From Zhongshania sp. (GTDB taxonomy: Bacteria; Pseudomonadota; Gammaproteobacteria; Pseudomonadales; Spongiibacteraceae), in assembly GCA_018066965.1 (NCBI GenBank), contig JAGPVP010000030.1:1-45982 (forward strand): a stretch of DNA of 45,982 nucleotides, written 5' to 3'. Below, one piece after another: positions 24,550-33,243 of the stretch. A model generated the notes under the pieces. That model was not told the origin of the DNA and did not search any database. It saw only the letters and a list, made by a program, of their open reading frames with translations. The position numbers were made by a program, and so were the translations under genes. Position 1 is the first letter of the stretch. Every line of letters begins with the position of its first letter.

Positions 24550-26880
24550 ATGGAAGTGCAAAGCTCAAGGCTAATTTCGTCGCTAGTAGCGTGTGGTGTA
24601 ATAGCGGCTACTCATATCAATCCGGTTTATGGTGCTGAAGGTAAAGCAAAAGCATCTAATCGAATGATAGAAGAAGTTATGGTTGTCGCGCAAAAACGTG
24701 AAGAAAAAATGCAAGATATTCCCATTTCAATTCAAGCGTTTTCGTCAGATAGGTTAGACGCAATGGGTATCACCTCGATCCCAGATCTTCAACTTGTCGC
24801 ACCAGGATTGAACTATACCGAGACATCTGGTTTTTCCATTATTTATATTCGAGGTGTTGGTTCAGACACCTTTTTGATGGGTGATCCAAACGTCGCTACC
24901 TATCTGGATGGGGTGTATTTGCCATTTGCTTTTGGTCAAAGTCAGGAGCTATTTGGCATTGAGAGAATAGAAGTCCTTAAGGGGCCGCAAGGCACCTTGT
25001 TCGGTCGAGGTGCTAATGGTGGTGCAATAAATATCATGACCAAATCTCCGTCTTTAACAGAGCCGGAAGTCCAACTTGAAACGGGCTATGATTCGTTAAA
25101 CACCACGCAAACTAAAGCGTACTTTTCCTACCCGCTAGCTGATTCTTTAGCGATGTCAATTTCGACCGCATATAAATCCGGTGATCATTGGTATGATCAG
25201 GAATCAAGGGCAGGGGGCGAGAAATTACCCCAAGTGTCATCACAGGCTGTGCGCGTAAAGCTTTTATGGACGCCAGTCGATGAGTTAGAACTAACCTTCT
25301 CTTACCTGCAATCCTTCTCGCAAGGAACCTCGTCTGGGCTTCAGGGTAATTCCGAACCGAGTCTGTTGGCGCAAGCCTTGGGCGTAACGCCGCAAACAGG
25401 ATACACCATTGAGAATGATGTGCCTGTATTCCTACATTCGAATAATAAAATCATGAGTGTTAACGGGGCATGGAGCGGACAACAACACGACTACAAGTTT
25501 TTAATGAGTCGCCAAAACGGATCGCCGTCGGGCTTGTTTATTGACTTCGACGGGGCGCCTGAGGGAATAGCTTATTTCGGAACGGCTGATGGATCTATTA
25601 ATGAAGTTGATACCGCCGAACTGCAGATGGTATCTAGCCCTGATGGTTGGGCAGGTAGTAACGTTCGCTATAACCTTGGTTATTATTTCGTGAACTGGAC
25701 ATCCGCGCTTGAACCAGTTTTTTTAGGATTATTGGCTGCTGATCTTTCGACTGGGGTGGCGAACTCGTCGATTAGTTTGCCTCCAGGTTTTGTTCAAGCC
25801 TTAGATGCGATTTTACAGCCTTTGTTAGGATTTGGCGTTCCTTCTGGCGCGGTCCGTTTGGTAGGAAAAAATACGCTCGAGTCTCATGCACTGTACGCTC
25901 AAACCTCAATTGACTTTTTAGATGATTTTACGTTTACGCTCGGCGTGCGATACCAAGAAGAAACTAGAATACTTGACGAGTCAAGCTCCTCGTTAGGCGA
26001 CTCAAACATTGATCCTGTTGTATTTATTCAAAAATATGAAAATATTGAAGATAAGGTAACAAGCACTAAGCCTAAAATAGGTTTGGAATATCGACCATCG
26101 TTCCTGGACGATGGAATGGTGTATATAAGTGCGCAGCAGTCGATTAAGGGTACCCAGTTCAACTTGATTAATATTTATGATCCGCCAGAAGTAGTAGCGC
26201 CGGAGGAAATGGAGGCTATCGAATTTGGTATAAAAACATCGCCTTTCGGTGCGGGGTCAGTTCTTAATTTTGCCTACTTTAAATACGATATTGAGAACCT
26301 CCAAGTTCAATTTGTCTCTTTGCTTAAAGGTGGGGCGGTTACGCAAGAGAACGCTGGCGGTGCCGCAATAGAGGGTTTCGAATTTGAATTTCAGACCTTG
26401 CTGTTTCCCAATGTAATCGACAATTTAGTCCTTACTGCTAACGGTACTATGCTGACAACTAAAGAATATACCGAATATCTTAATGGCAGCGGGTTCGACC
26501 CTAATACAGGCCTATTGTCGACCGGTAATGATTTTTCAGGGAATGAAATTGCACGAGCGCCCGACACGACAGGGACACTTGGGCTGTCTAAAACCACCGA
26601 AGTGCCCGGTGGGTCACTCGAGATTGGCGCGGATTATTACTATAACTCAGGCTTTTTCTATCTCGCGCAAAACTCAGAAAAAAGCGTTGAGGACGCTTAT
26701 ACAGTACTGAGCGCGCGAATCAGTTATTTTTACGAACCGGAAAATTTGCGTATCACTTTGTACGGTAAGAACCTTGAGGGAACAGAATACAATTATGGCC
26801 GTTTTCACGTCGACTTTGGCACGGCAGATTATAAAGCACCAAGAGATGTCGTTGGGTTGAAAGTGAATTGGCAATTTTAA
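24550..26880 (+). CDS. TonB-dependent outer-membrane receptor (TBDT2), 776 aa
   Basis: This receptor has the same layout as TBDT1: signal peptide (MEVQSSRLISSLVACGVIAA and on to YGAE), TonB box/plug beginning EEVMVVAQKREEKMQDIPIS, plug motif VLKGPQGTLFGRGANGGAIN, and the terminal KVNWQF. By eye it is roughly 85-90% identical to TBDT1 from residue 36 on, but the signal peptide and 5' flank are unrelated. It sits inside the catabolic operon, 26 nt after the flavoprotein gene, so uptake and degradation are co-expressed. Small differences cluster in extracellular-loop-like stretches, which may reflect different ligands. Confidence 0.95.
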   Translation: MEVQSSRLISSLVACGVIAATHINPVYGAEGKAKASNRMIEEVMVVAQKREEKMQDIPISIQAFSSDRLDAMGITSIPDLQLVAPGLNYTETSGFSIIYIRGVGSDTFLMGDPNVATYLDGVYLPFAFGQSQELFGIERIEVLKGPQGTLFGRGANGGAINIMTKSPSLTEPEVQLETGYDSLNTTQTKAYFSYPLADSLAMSISTAYKSGDHWYDQESRAGGEKLPQVSSQAVRVKLLWTPVDELELTFSYLQSFSQGTSSGLQGNSEPSLLAQALGVTPQTGYTIENDVPVFLHSNNKIMSVNGAWSGQQHDYKFLMSRQNGSPSGLFIDFDGAPEGIAYFGTADGSINEVDTAELQMVSSPDGWAGSNVRYNLGYYFVNWTSALEPVFLGLLAADLSTGVANSSISLPPGFVQALDAILQPLLGFGVPSGAVRLVGKNTLESHALYAQTSIDFLDDFTFTLGVRYQEETRILDESSSSLGDSNIDPVVFIQKYENIEDKVTSTKPKIGLEYRPSFLDDGMVYISAQQSIKGTQFNLINIYDPPEVVAPEEMEAIEFGIKTSPFGAGSVLNFAYFKYDIENLQVQFVSLLKGGAVTQENAGGAAIEGFEFEFQTLLFPNVIDNLVLTANGTMLTTKEYTEYLNGSGFDPNTGLLSTGNDFSGNEIARAPDTTGTLGLSKTTEVPGGSLEIGADYYYNSGFFYLAQNSEKSVEDAYTVLSARISYFYEPENLRITLYGKNLEGTEYNYGRFHVDFGTADYKAPRDVVGLKVNWQF

Positions 26881-26898
26881 TTGAATGGGAGCTACAAA

Positions 26899-27504
26899 AT
26901 GAAAAATATAATTAATGATTCATTACGAGCAGTATCAATATTGGGCGCCTTGTCCGCTTTATCCGTGCCCGCTTTGGCAAATGATGGCAATGACATGTGG
27001 AAGGATAAAAAATATGTGTATGTTCTAGGTAATAATCGTGTAGCAAATGATGACAGTGATCTCGAAAGAACGCAGGGATTTGGTGTTGGATTTGGTTACT
27101 TTCTCGACAAATGGTCTATTGAAACTGTTTTGTTTGGGGAGGTTTCACAAGACGGGAATAGCGATGGAAGCGATGCAAAAATCAATGGTATTTCAATGCA
27201 TGTTTTAAAGTTTCCATTTGATAGTGTTCCTGGCTTATTTGCTAAGTTGGGCCTCGGGATATCTGAGTATTCAGACTTTCCCGCGGCAACCGATGATGAT
27301 GATTATCTAGTTACTCAATTTAAATTGGGTGGCGGGTATCTTCATAAAGTGGTGGTAAAGGATTTTGAATTTGGTGTCAGGTTTGATGCAACTTATGTTT
27401 ATGGGACTCGAGAGGAACGCCTTAATGCTCAGCGGAATGATATCAATTCCCCGCATTTTTATCGGGATATGAATTACTCTTTGGGCGTGGTTATTCCATT
27501 TTAA
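26899..27504 (+). CDS. Outer-membrane beta-barrel protein, 201 aa
   Basis: A signal peptide (NDSLRAVSILGALSALSVPA, cut after LANA-like residues near 27) is followed by alternating strands rich in Gly and aromatics: GFGVGFGYFLDKWSIETVLF, LFAKLGLGISEYSDF, FKLGGGYLHKVVV, VRFDATYVYG. It ends NYSLGVVIPF with a C-terminal phenylalanine, the barrel-assembly signal. It looks like an eight-stranded OmpW/OmpX-like porin. GGGAG precedes the ATG, 18 nt after the TBDT2 stop. Co-transcription with the receptor suggests help with entry of a hydrophobic substrate, as for OmpW/AlkL-type channels; this is inference. Confidence 0.8.
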   Translation: MKNIINDSLRAVSILGALSALSVPALANDGNDMWKDKKYVYVLGNNRVANDDSDLERTQGFGVGFGYFLDKWSIETVLFGEVSQDGNSDGSDAKINGISMHVLKFPFDSVPGLFAKLGLGISEYSDFPAATDDDDYLVTQFKLGGGYLHKVVVKDFEFGVRFDATYVYGTREERLNAQRNDINSPHFYRDMNYSLGVVIPF

Positions 27505-27548
27505 AAATCAATATTTATAAAAATATTTCGTCATTCAGGAGGTTTTAA

Positions 27549-28802
27549 GTGTTAAATCCAGATGATTATAGTTTGATCGATGAAAACGTTCAAAAGTGCC
27601 CTTTCGATTTTTACAAGGCGATGAGGTCAGAATGCCCTGTGTATGAAATGCCAGAAACGGGATTTTATATTGTCAGCAAGTACGATGACTGTATGACAGC
27701 ACTGAGAGATCCAATGGTTTTCTCTAGCAAGATGGGCTTTCGGGTTATTGAGAACTCTGAGGAAGTTGATCGTATTCTTGAAGAGGGCGGTTACGGTGAC
27801 CAGGTGGACACGCTTGTGACCAATGATCCTCCGTCGCACACGCGTTACAGACAATATGTAAACCGCGCCTTTACGGTTCAGCGTGTTAGTGGCATGGAAC
27901 CGTATATCCAGAAGATTATTTCCGATACGTTCGAAGATATTGGTGATAAAAATCATATGGAAGTGGTATCAGAATTCGCTATTCCCATTCCGATGAAAAT
28001 TATTGCCGACCAGTTAGGCGTAAGCCGTGACGATATGGGTAAATTCAAAGAGTGGTCTGACGGCGCTGTTGAACCACTAGGTGGACTTATTACGCCCGAG
28101 CGTCACATTGAAGTGACCAAGTTGATGGTCGAGTTCCAGCACTATTTCGCAGATCGCATTAAGGAGCGTCAAGACGCAAAAAAGGGCGTTTATGACGATA
28201 TGCTTAATGATTTGGTACAGGCGAGAGTGGAAGGCGAAGAGCCCCTCGATTACCGAGAGTTGCTGTCTATCTTGTTGCAGCTTCTGGTTGCCGGAAATGA
28301 AACGACTACCAACACGATCGCGTCTGGCGTGTTGCTACTGTGTCGCAACCCGGCACTGCTGAATGAAATCTACGAGGACGACTCCAAGGCCGAAAAATTT
28401 GCTGAAGAAGTTTTGCGCCTTGAATCTCCAGTACAGGGTTTGTTCCGTATGACGACCCAAGATACGGAATTGGGTGGTGTAAAAATTCCTGAGGGCTCGA
28501 TGCTCAACCTGCGGTATGCGTCCGCCAATCGTGACGAAAAGATATTCCCAGATTCTGAGAATATGAATCTCGGTAGGAAGGGTATCCGTCGTCATTTGGC
28601 GTTTGGATCAGGCATCCATTCCTGCATCGGATCGCAGCTGGCGAGAAAGGAACTGGAATATACTTTTAGCTTCTTGGCTAAACAGCTCTCCCACATCGAA
28701 ATGGATCCGCAAGATCAGCCGGTGGAATATCACCCTAGCTTGATACTCCGTGGCATTAAAAAGTTAGATGTGAGCTTTGTTCGCAGGAAAGCCGATAAGT
28801 AA
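27549..28802 (+). CDS. Cytochrome P450, 417 aa
   Basis: This is a soluble bacterial class I P450. The I-helix motif is LLVAGNETTTNTIASG, the ExxR motif is EEVLRLESP, and the heme loop is HLAFGSGIHSCIGSQLAR with the thiolate C359. There is no membrane anchor. It activates O2 to hydroxylate an unactivated carbon. The ferredoxin encoded at 32686 in the same operon is the likely electron donor. The start is GTG at 27549 behind AGGAGG. Family-level assignment (for example to steroid CYP125/142) is not possible by eye. The second P450 at 44466 shares the AGNETTTN block but is otherwise distinct. Confidence 0.95.
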   Translation: MLNPDDYSLIDENVQKCPFDFYKAMRSECPVYEMPETGFYIVSKYDDCMTALRDPMVFSSKMGFRVIENSEEVDRILEEGGYGDQVDTLVTNDPPSHTRYRQYVNRAFTVQRVSGMEPYIQKIISDTFEDIGDKNHMEVVSEFAIPIPMKIIADQLGVSRDDMGKFKEWSDGAVEPLGGLITPERHIEVTKLMVEFQHYFADRIKERQDAKKGVYDDMLNDLVQARVEGEEPLDYRELLSILLQLLVAGNETTTNTIASGVLLLCRNPALLNEIYEDDSKAEKFAEEVLRLESPVQGLFRMTTQDTELGGVKIPEGSMLNLRYASANRDEKIFPDSENMNLGRKGIRRHLAFGSGIHSCIGSQLARKELEYTFSFLAKQLSHIEMDPQDQPVEYHPSLILRGIKKLDVSFVRRKADK

Positions 28803-28823
28803 TAATCAAAAGAGGGTGGCAGC

Positions 28824-30239
28824 ATGGAACATGATTATGAGGTTATCGTTATTGGCGGCGGAGGGGCTGGCCTCTCTGCTGCCTGCGCGGCCGCAGAGCT
28901 AGGTGCTAGCGTCGCTCTTCTCGAAGCGGGCACGACGGTAGGGGGGTCAACCGCCTTATCCGGTGGCGTTTTCTACGCGGCGGGAACAAGCTTGCAAAAA
29001 CAAGCGGGTATTGAAAACGACACTGCTGATGATATGTATGAATATTACATGACGTTAAATCAGCACCGTGTTAATGCGCAGAACGTGCGGAAGTTGTGTA
29101 ACGCTTCCGCCGATGCATTCGAGTGGTTGGTTGAGTGCGGTGTCGAATTCAAGCCGGAAGGACTGTATAAGTCGGGCATTGAATCGGTTCCTAGAGGCCA
29201 TTCTCCTGCGATGGCTGGTGCGGGAATTACCCAAGCGCTAGAGGTGAAAGCGCGCAATTTGGGTGTCGACATTGCACTGCAGTCAAGAGTTAAACAGCTC
29301 CATGTGGTTGACGGCGTGGTCAATGGTATTCAGCTTGACGATGATAACATTGTGACATCACGGACCGTCGTAATTGCCACTGGAGGCTTCGGGCATAACA
29401 AATACTTGTTAAACAAGTATTACCCAGAAGCGGCATCGCAAGGGGATTGGGCTTGGTGTATTAGCGCCAATACGTGTGTCGGTGACGGCTTGGAAATGGG
29501 CCTCGATGTCGGTGCCGACCTTGATGGTTATAACCGAGGCCTGCTATTACCAACGCCTGGTTTTTATCGAAATCTTGATGTTATGTTGCCGAGCTGGCTT
29601 GCGTTAGTGAACCGGGAAGGACGCCGTTTTGTGTGCGAGAACATTGAGTACGCTGTTATGTCGGGCGTCATTTCTTCTCAGCTTGGTGGCTCTGCGTTCG
29701 CTATTTTTGACGAAGACTCTAAAAAAACTGGTAAGCCTGATCCGCAGTTCGCGGCGTACTATGACTCTGGTTTCCTGACGTTCAACTGGAGCGATGATCG
29801 CATTGAAGAGCAGTTGACAACCGGGAAGGTGGTGAAAGCGGATACGCTCGCTGAGCTAGGCGAAAAAGTTGGCGTTGTACCTCGTGCGTTGGAAAACACC
29901 ATTAAAGAATATAACGAGAGTGTCGAGGCGGGTATTGATGCGCAGTTTAATAAAACGCCATCTTTGATTCGGAAAGTGGCTAGGCCGCCATTTTATGCCT
30001 GTGAGATCAAACCCGCCATTGTATGTCTGACATCTGCCGGGCTGCGCATGAATGAGAAAGCCGAAGTTGTGGATAAATACGGCGATGTTATTAAAGGTTT
30101 GTATGCAGCGGGTGAGGTCACCGGAAGTGTGCTTGGCGAGCGCTATATCGGTGGTGGCAATTCAATATGTAACGCTGTCGTGTTTGGACGTATTGCCGGC
30201 GAACAAGCGGTTTCCGCGTGTCGAAACGATAATAAATAA
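28824..30239 (+). CDS. FAD-dependent dehydrogenase, fumarate-reductase/KstD superfamily, 471 aa
   Basis: The N-terminus EVIVIGGGGAGLSAACAAAE is the FAD-binding dinucleotide motif, with VGGSTALSGGVFYAAG following. The C-terminal FAD loop is GLYAAGEVTGSVLGERYIGG. This superfamily includes flavocytochrome fumarate reductases, urocanate reductase and 3-ketosteroid delta-1 and delta-4 dehydrogenases. At 471 residues it is shorter than KstD (about 560) and closer in length to delta-4(5-alpha) dehydrogenases. A role in introducing or removing a ring double bond fits the operon, but the reaction is not proven by motif. It lies 21 nt after the P450 gene. Confidence 0.85.
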   Translation: MEHDYEVIVIGGGGAGLSAACAAAELGASVALLEAGTTVGGSTALSGGVFYAAGTSLQKQAGIENDTADDMYEYYMTLNQHRVNAQNVRKLCNASADAFEWLVECGVEFKPEGLYKSGIESVPRGHSPAMAGAGITQALEVKARNLGVDIALQSRVKQLHVVDGVVNGIQLDDDNIVTSRTVVIATGGFGHNKYLLNKYYPEAASQGDWAWCISANTCVGDGLEMGLDVGADLDGYNRGLLLPTPGFYRNLDVMLPSWLALVNREGRRFVCENIEYAVMSGVISSQLGGSAFAIFDEDSKKTGKPDPQFAAYYDSGFLTFNWSDDRIEEQLTTGKVVKADTLAELGEKVGVVPRALENTIKEYNESVEAGIDAQFNKTPSLIRKVARPPFYACEIKPAIVCLTSAGLRMNEKAEVVDKYGDVIKGLYAAGEVTGSVLGERYIGGGNSICNAVVFGRIAGEQAVSACRNDNK

Positions 30240-30251
30240 GAGGTATTTCGA

Positions 30252-31013
30252 ATGATCGACGATTTAGCAGGTAAAGTAGCCATAGTCACTGGGGCCGCAC
30301 AAGGCATCGGGCTGACCGTGGCTAAAGAGCTCCTCGGGAAGGGTGCGAAGGTATACCTAGCCGATATTGAAGACGGTGAATTCGGCGGTGTTGCGGAGAC
30401 ATACGGTGCTGATAAAGCAATTCCGGTAAAGCTGGATGTCACCCTTCCGGAAAGCTGGTCTGAGCTGCGTGACACTATTGGTCGCGACTGCGGCCATTTG
30501 GATATTTTGGTGAACAATGCCGGCATCAGTCCAGCGGGTAGCATAGAAAGTACTGAGTTTGAATTGTGGCGTAAGGTCATCAGCGTTAATTTAGACAGTA
30601 TTTTTCTGGGTTGTAATGTTCTTTTCCCGCTTCTTAAGAAATCGTCCAGCGCATCGATCGTAAACCTTTCTTCTATGATGGGAATTAAATCGGATGCTAA
30701 TTTAGCGGCGTACAGTGCATCGAAAGGGGGGGTTAGGCTCTTAACAAAATCGATCGCTCTGCATGGCGCACAATTCAAAATACGCTGTAACTCAGTTCAT
30801 CCCGGCGGCGTGCGGACACGTATGTTAGACGATTTTATTAAGACTTTCGGTGATGAGGAAGAGGCTATTAAGCTCATTACTGCAAACGTGCCACTCGCCA
30901 CTGTTGGCGAGCCCGAAGATATTTCTAATATGATTCTCTTTTTGGCATCTGACGCATCTAAGTGGATCACCGGCGCTGAAATGTGTGTGGACGGGGGAGC
31001 GACGCTAGTATGA
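30252..31013 (+). CDS. Short-chain dehydrogenase/reductase, 253 aa
   Basis: This is a classical SDR: TGAAQGIG at 13-20 for the cofactor, LDV at 61-63, NNAG at 88-91, and a catalytic set with S140/S141, Y154-SAS-K158. D38 at the end of the second strand (LADIE) predicts NAD(H) preference. The C-terminal WITGAEMCVDGGAT is typical of hydroxysteroid- and 3-oxoacyl-type SDRs. It would interconvert a hydroxyl and a ketone on the substrate. It follows the flavoprotein by 12 nt and overlaps the synthetase gene by 4 nt (ATGA). Confidence 0.93.
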   Translation: MIDDLAGKVAIVTGAAQGIGLTVAKELLGKGAKVYLADIEDGEFGGVAETYGADKAIPVKLDVTLPESWSELRDTIGRDCGHLDILVNNAGISPAGSIESTEFELWRKVISVNLDSIFLGCNVLFPLLKKSSSASIVNLSSMMGIKSDANLAAYSASKGGVRLLTKSIALHGAQFKIRCNSVHPGGVRTRMLDDFIKTFGDEEEAIKLITANVPLATVGEPEDISNMILFLASDASKWITGAEMCVDGGATLV

Positions 31014-32677
31014 GTGGGGTAGCAGGCAGTGATCCTTGCGCCTGGGCGGAGAGCCACGCCTCTAGAAAGGGTGTTCAAGGGGAAGTAGATGGTGAAAAGG
31101 AAACCTGTCACGTAACGTCGCATTACTTGTGGTCAATGAGCGAAGAATGCCTAGATGACGTTGCGATGGTTTTTCATAACGGTCCTGCGGTGACTTACCG
31201 AGATTTGCAGGAAAGAACGAAAAAAGTTGTTCTTATACTCCAAGGTCTCGGGCTCAAAAAGGGAGATGTGGTAAGTGCTCAATTGCCTAATTGGGAAGAA
31301 TTTGCCTATATAAATTTAGCCTGCTGTACTTTAGGGTTGGTTTTTAATCCGATTATTCCCATCTATAGGGGAAAGGAGCTAAATTTTATTCTCGCAGATG
31401 CGGGGACAAAATTACTCTTTATTCCGGATGAATACCGCTCTATGGGTTACGTCGACATGGTTAAAGAGCTCGCGCCTAAAATCGAGAGCCTTGAACATGT
31501 AGTTGTACTCCGCTCTGAGGATGCGTCTAAGTTAGATGGGATATTTAAATCCTATGAACTGTTAGTGCAAGGGGTAGATCAGAGTAGCGAGTTTCCGATT
31601 CCTGAATCGCCGGATGCTGATCATGTCAAGCTCTTGATGTACACCTCCGGTACTACGGGCACCCCTAAAGGTGTTTTACATAGTCACCGCACGATGGCCA
31701 CAGTTGTTAACAACATAGTGAATTTCAGAAAGATCGATGAATTTGACGTTTACTATATGCCTTCACCAGTGACTCACATTACGGGCTATTCCGCGTGTGA
31801 GATGATTGTCCGCACCCCGTTGAACAAGACGGTTATCCAAGATAAATGGAATAAAAGCGACGCCGTAGACTTTATTCTTAAAACAGGGGCGACATTTACG
31901 GTGGGTGCTACACCGTTTCTCGTCGAAATACTTGATGAATGTCGTCGACGGAAAGAAACACTTCCTACATTAAAATCCTTCGCATGTGGTGGAGCGTCTG
32001 TGCCACCGGAGCTTATTCGGTCTGTTTCGGATGTTCTCGAAAATTGCCAAGCTTTTCGTGTTTACGGTAGTACCGAGGTACCGTTGGTGTCGCAAGGCCT
32101 AACGTCTCGCTCAGAACTTGAACGTGCCGCGACCACAGATGGTTGCATTTACAATTATGATGTGAAAGTGATCGATGAGAACGGTGACGATGTCACTGCT
32201 GGCGAGCGCGATGGGGAATTCTTGGTTAAAGGCCCGGGTATGTTACTTGGGTATACCAGCCTAGAACAAACGGAAAAAGCGTTTGACGCGTCGGGGTATT
32301 TTCATACAGGTGATATCGGTCATGTTTCATCGAATGATGACATTGTCATTACAGATCGTATGAAAGATATCATCATTCGAGGTGGTGAAAATATTAGCGC
32401 CAAAGAAGTTGAAGATGTTCTTCACGAGCACGAGAACATCAGGGAAGCTGCCGTTGTAAGTCAGCCAAATGAACGGCTTGGTGAAGGCGTGTGCGCGTTT
32501 ATTATACCCGTTAGTGATGTGGCGCTTACTTTGGAAGAGGTAAATCAGTACCTTAGACAAAAGGGCTTGGCGAATCAGAAGCAGCTGGAAAATATGATCA
32601 TAGTAGACAGTTTCGAAAGAACCGCGTCAGGTAAGATTAGAAAAGATATTTTACGGAATATTACCTGGAAAAAATGA
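31010..32677 (+). CDS. Acyl-CoA synthetase (ANL superfamily), 555 aa
   Basis: The adenylate-forming domain is recognised by LLMYTSGTTGTPKGVLHSH (P-loop-like), FRVYGSTEVP, YFHTGDIGH and RMKDIIIRGGENISAKEVED. The C-terminal lysine lies in ERTASGKIRKDILR. The enzyme activates a carboxylic acid with ATP to an acyl-AMP and then an acyl-CoA in the cytosol. I use the ATG at 31010, which overlaps the SDR stop by 4 nt; an upstream in-frame start at 30983 lies deep within the SDR gene. It provides the CoA ester needed by the paired dehydrogenases and the aldolase-like protein. Confidence 0.93.
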   Translation: MSGVAGSDPCAWAESHASRKGVQGEVDGEKETCHVTSHYLWSMSEECLDDVAMVFHNGPAVTYRDLQERTKKVVLILQGLGLKKGDVVSAQLPNWEEFAYINLACCTLGLVFNPIIPIYRGKELNFILADAGTKLLFIPDEYRSMGYVDMVKELAPKIESLEHVVVLRSEDASKLDGIFKSYELLVQGVDQSSEFPIPESPDADHVKLLMYTSGTTGTPKGVLHSHRTMATVVNNIVNFRKIDEFDVYYMPSPVTHITGYSACEMIVRTPLNKTVIQDKWNKSDAVDFILKTGATFTVGATPFLVEILDECRRRKETLPTLKSFACGGASVPPELIRSVSDVLENCQAFRVYGSTEVPLVSQGLTSRSELERAATTDGCIYNYDVKVIDENGDDVTAGERDGEFLVKGPGMLLGYTSLEQTEKAFDASGYFHTGDIGHVSSNDDIVITDRMKDIIIRGGENISAKEVEDVLHEHENIREAAVVSQPNERLGEGVCAFIIPVSDVALTLEEVNQYLRQKGLANQKQLENMIIVDSFERTASGKIRKDILRNITWKK

Positions 32678-32685
32678 GGTGAGTG

Positions 32686-32883
32686 ATGGTAGTCGTAAAG
32701 CTAGATAAAGAGTTGTGTTGTTCTTATCAATCTTGCATGACCGAATGCCCAGAAGTTTTTGGAAGTGATGATATAGGGGTGGTTAAACTATTGATGACAG
32801 AAATTCCAGAAGCCTACCGAGAAAAAGTAGAATTAGCAGCATCAGTATGTCCACAAGGCGTAATAACATTAGAGAGAGCATAG
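32686..32883 (+). CDS. P450-type ferredoxin with CxxYxxC motif, 65 aa
   Basis: This small ferredoxin resembles the single-cluster [3Fe-4S]/[4Fe-4S] ferredoxins that serve bacterial P450s: KLDKELCCSYQSCMTECPEV, DDIGVV and a late CPQGVI. C11-C-S-Y14-Q-S-C17 puts tyrosine at the variable fourth-ligand position of the CxxXxxC motif. C21 directly before a proline, where many homologues have alanine, is an extra possible ligand. AGGT is 5 nt upstream of the ATG at 32686; a GTG three bases earlier is an alternative. Likely partner: the P450 at 27549. Confidence 0.85.
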   Translation: MVVVKLDKELCCSYQSCMTECPEVFGSDDIGVVKLLMTEIPEAYREKVELAASVCPQGVITLERA

Positions 32884-32885
32884 CC

Positions 32886-33200
32886 ATGGCAGATATCGAT
32901 ATTATTTATAAGCTTCCCAGTGTTTTTCGGGGAGAGTCACAAAAAGAGCTAGATTGCGTCATATTTTTCAATATGTCTCGTCCTATGACACTTATTATCA
33001 AGAATGGAGAAGCTGTCGTACAAGAAGGTGAGCCAGAGAAGCCAACGCTAACATTGACGATGAAAGATGATTTCTTGCTCACGCTGTTGAGCGGCAAAGT
33101 CGCGGGTATGACCGCTGTCATGACAGGTAAGTTGAAATTTAAAGGGAATATGGCCCTTGCCCAGAAATTATCTAAATTGTTTGACTTAGAAAAACTGTAA
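32886..33200 (+). CDS. SCP2 sterol-carrier domain protein, 104 aa
   Basis: The protein is a single SCP2-fold domain: PSVFRGESQKELDCVIFFNM, MTLIIKNGEAVVQEGEPEKP, TLTMKDDFLLTLLSGKVAG and TGKLKFKGNMALAQKLSKLF. This is the normal order of strands and helices. SCP2 domains bind sterols, fatty acyl-CoAs and other lipids in a hydrophobic tunnel. I take the ATG at 32886; the longer frame would overlap the ferredoxin gene. It could shuttle the hydrophobic intermediate between cytosolic enzymes of the operon. Confidence 0.85.
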   Translation: MADIDIIYKLPSVFRGESQKELDCVIFFNMSRPMTLIIKNGEAVVQEGEPEKPTLTLTMKDDFLLTLLSGKVAGMTAVMTGKLKFKGNMALAQKLSKLFDLEKL

Positions 33201-33243
33201 ATTTAGATGATTAAAAATTCGCTTAGCAGATTTGGAGAGTCAA

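Noticed and set aside
28824..30239. Naming the flavoprotein KstD
   Set aside because: It is shorter than delta-1 ketosteroid dehydrogenases and shows only superfamily-level motifs.
30983..31009. Earlier start for the acyl-CoA synthetase
   Set aside because: It would overlap the SDR gene by about 30 nt. The ATG at 31010 gives the common 4-nt overlap seen at other junctions of the operon.
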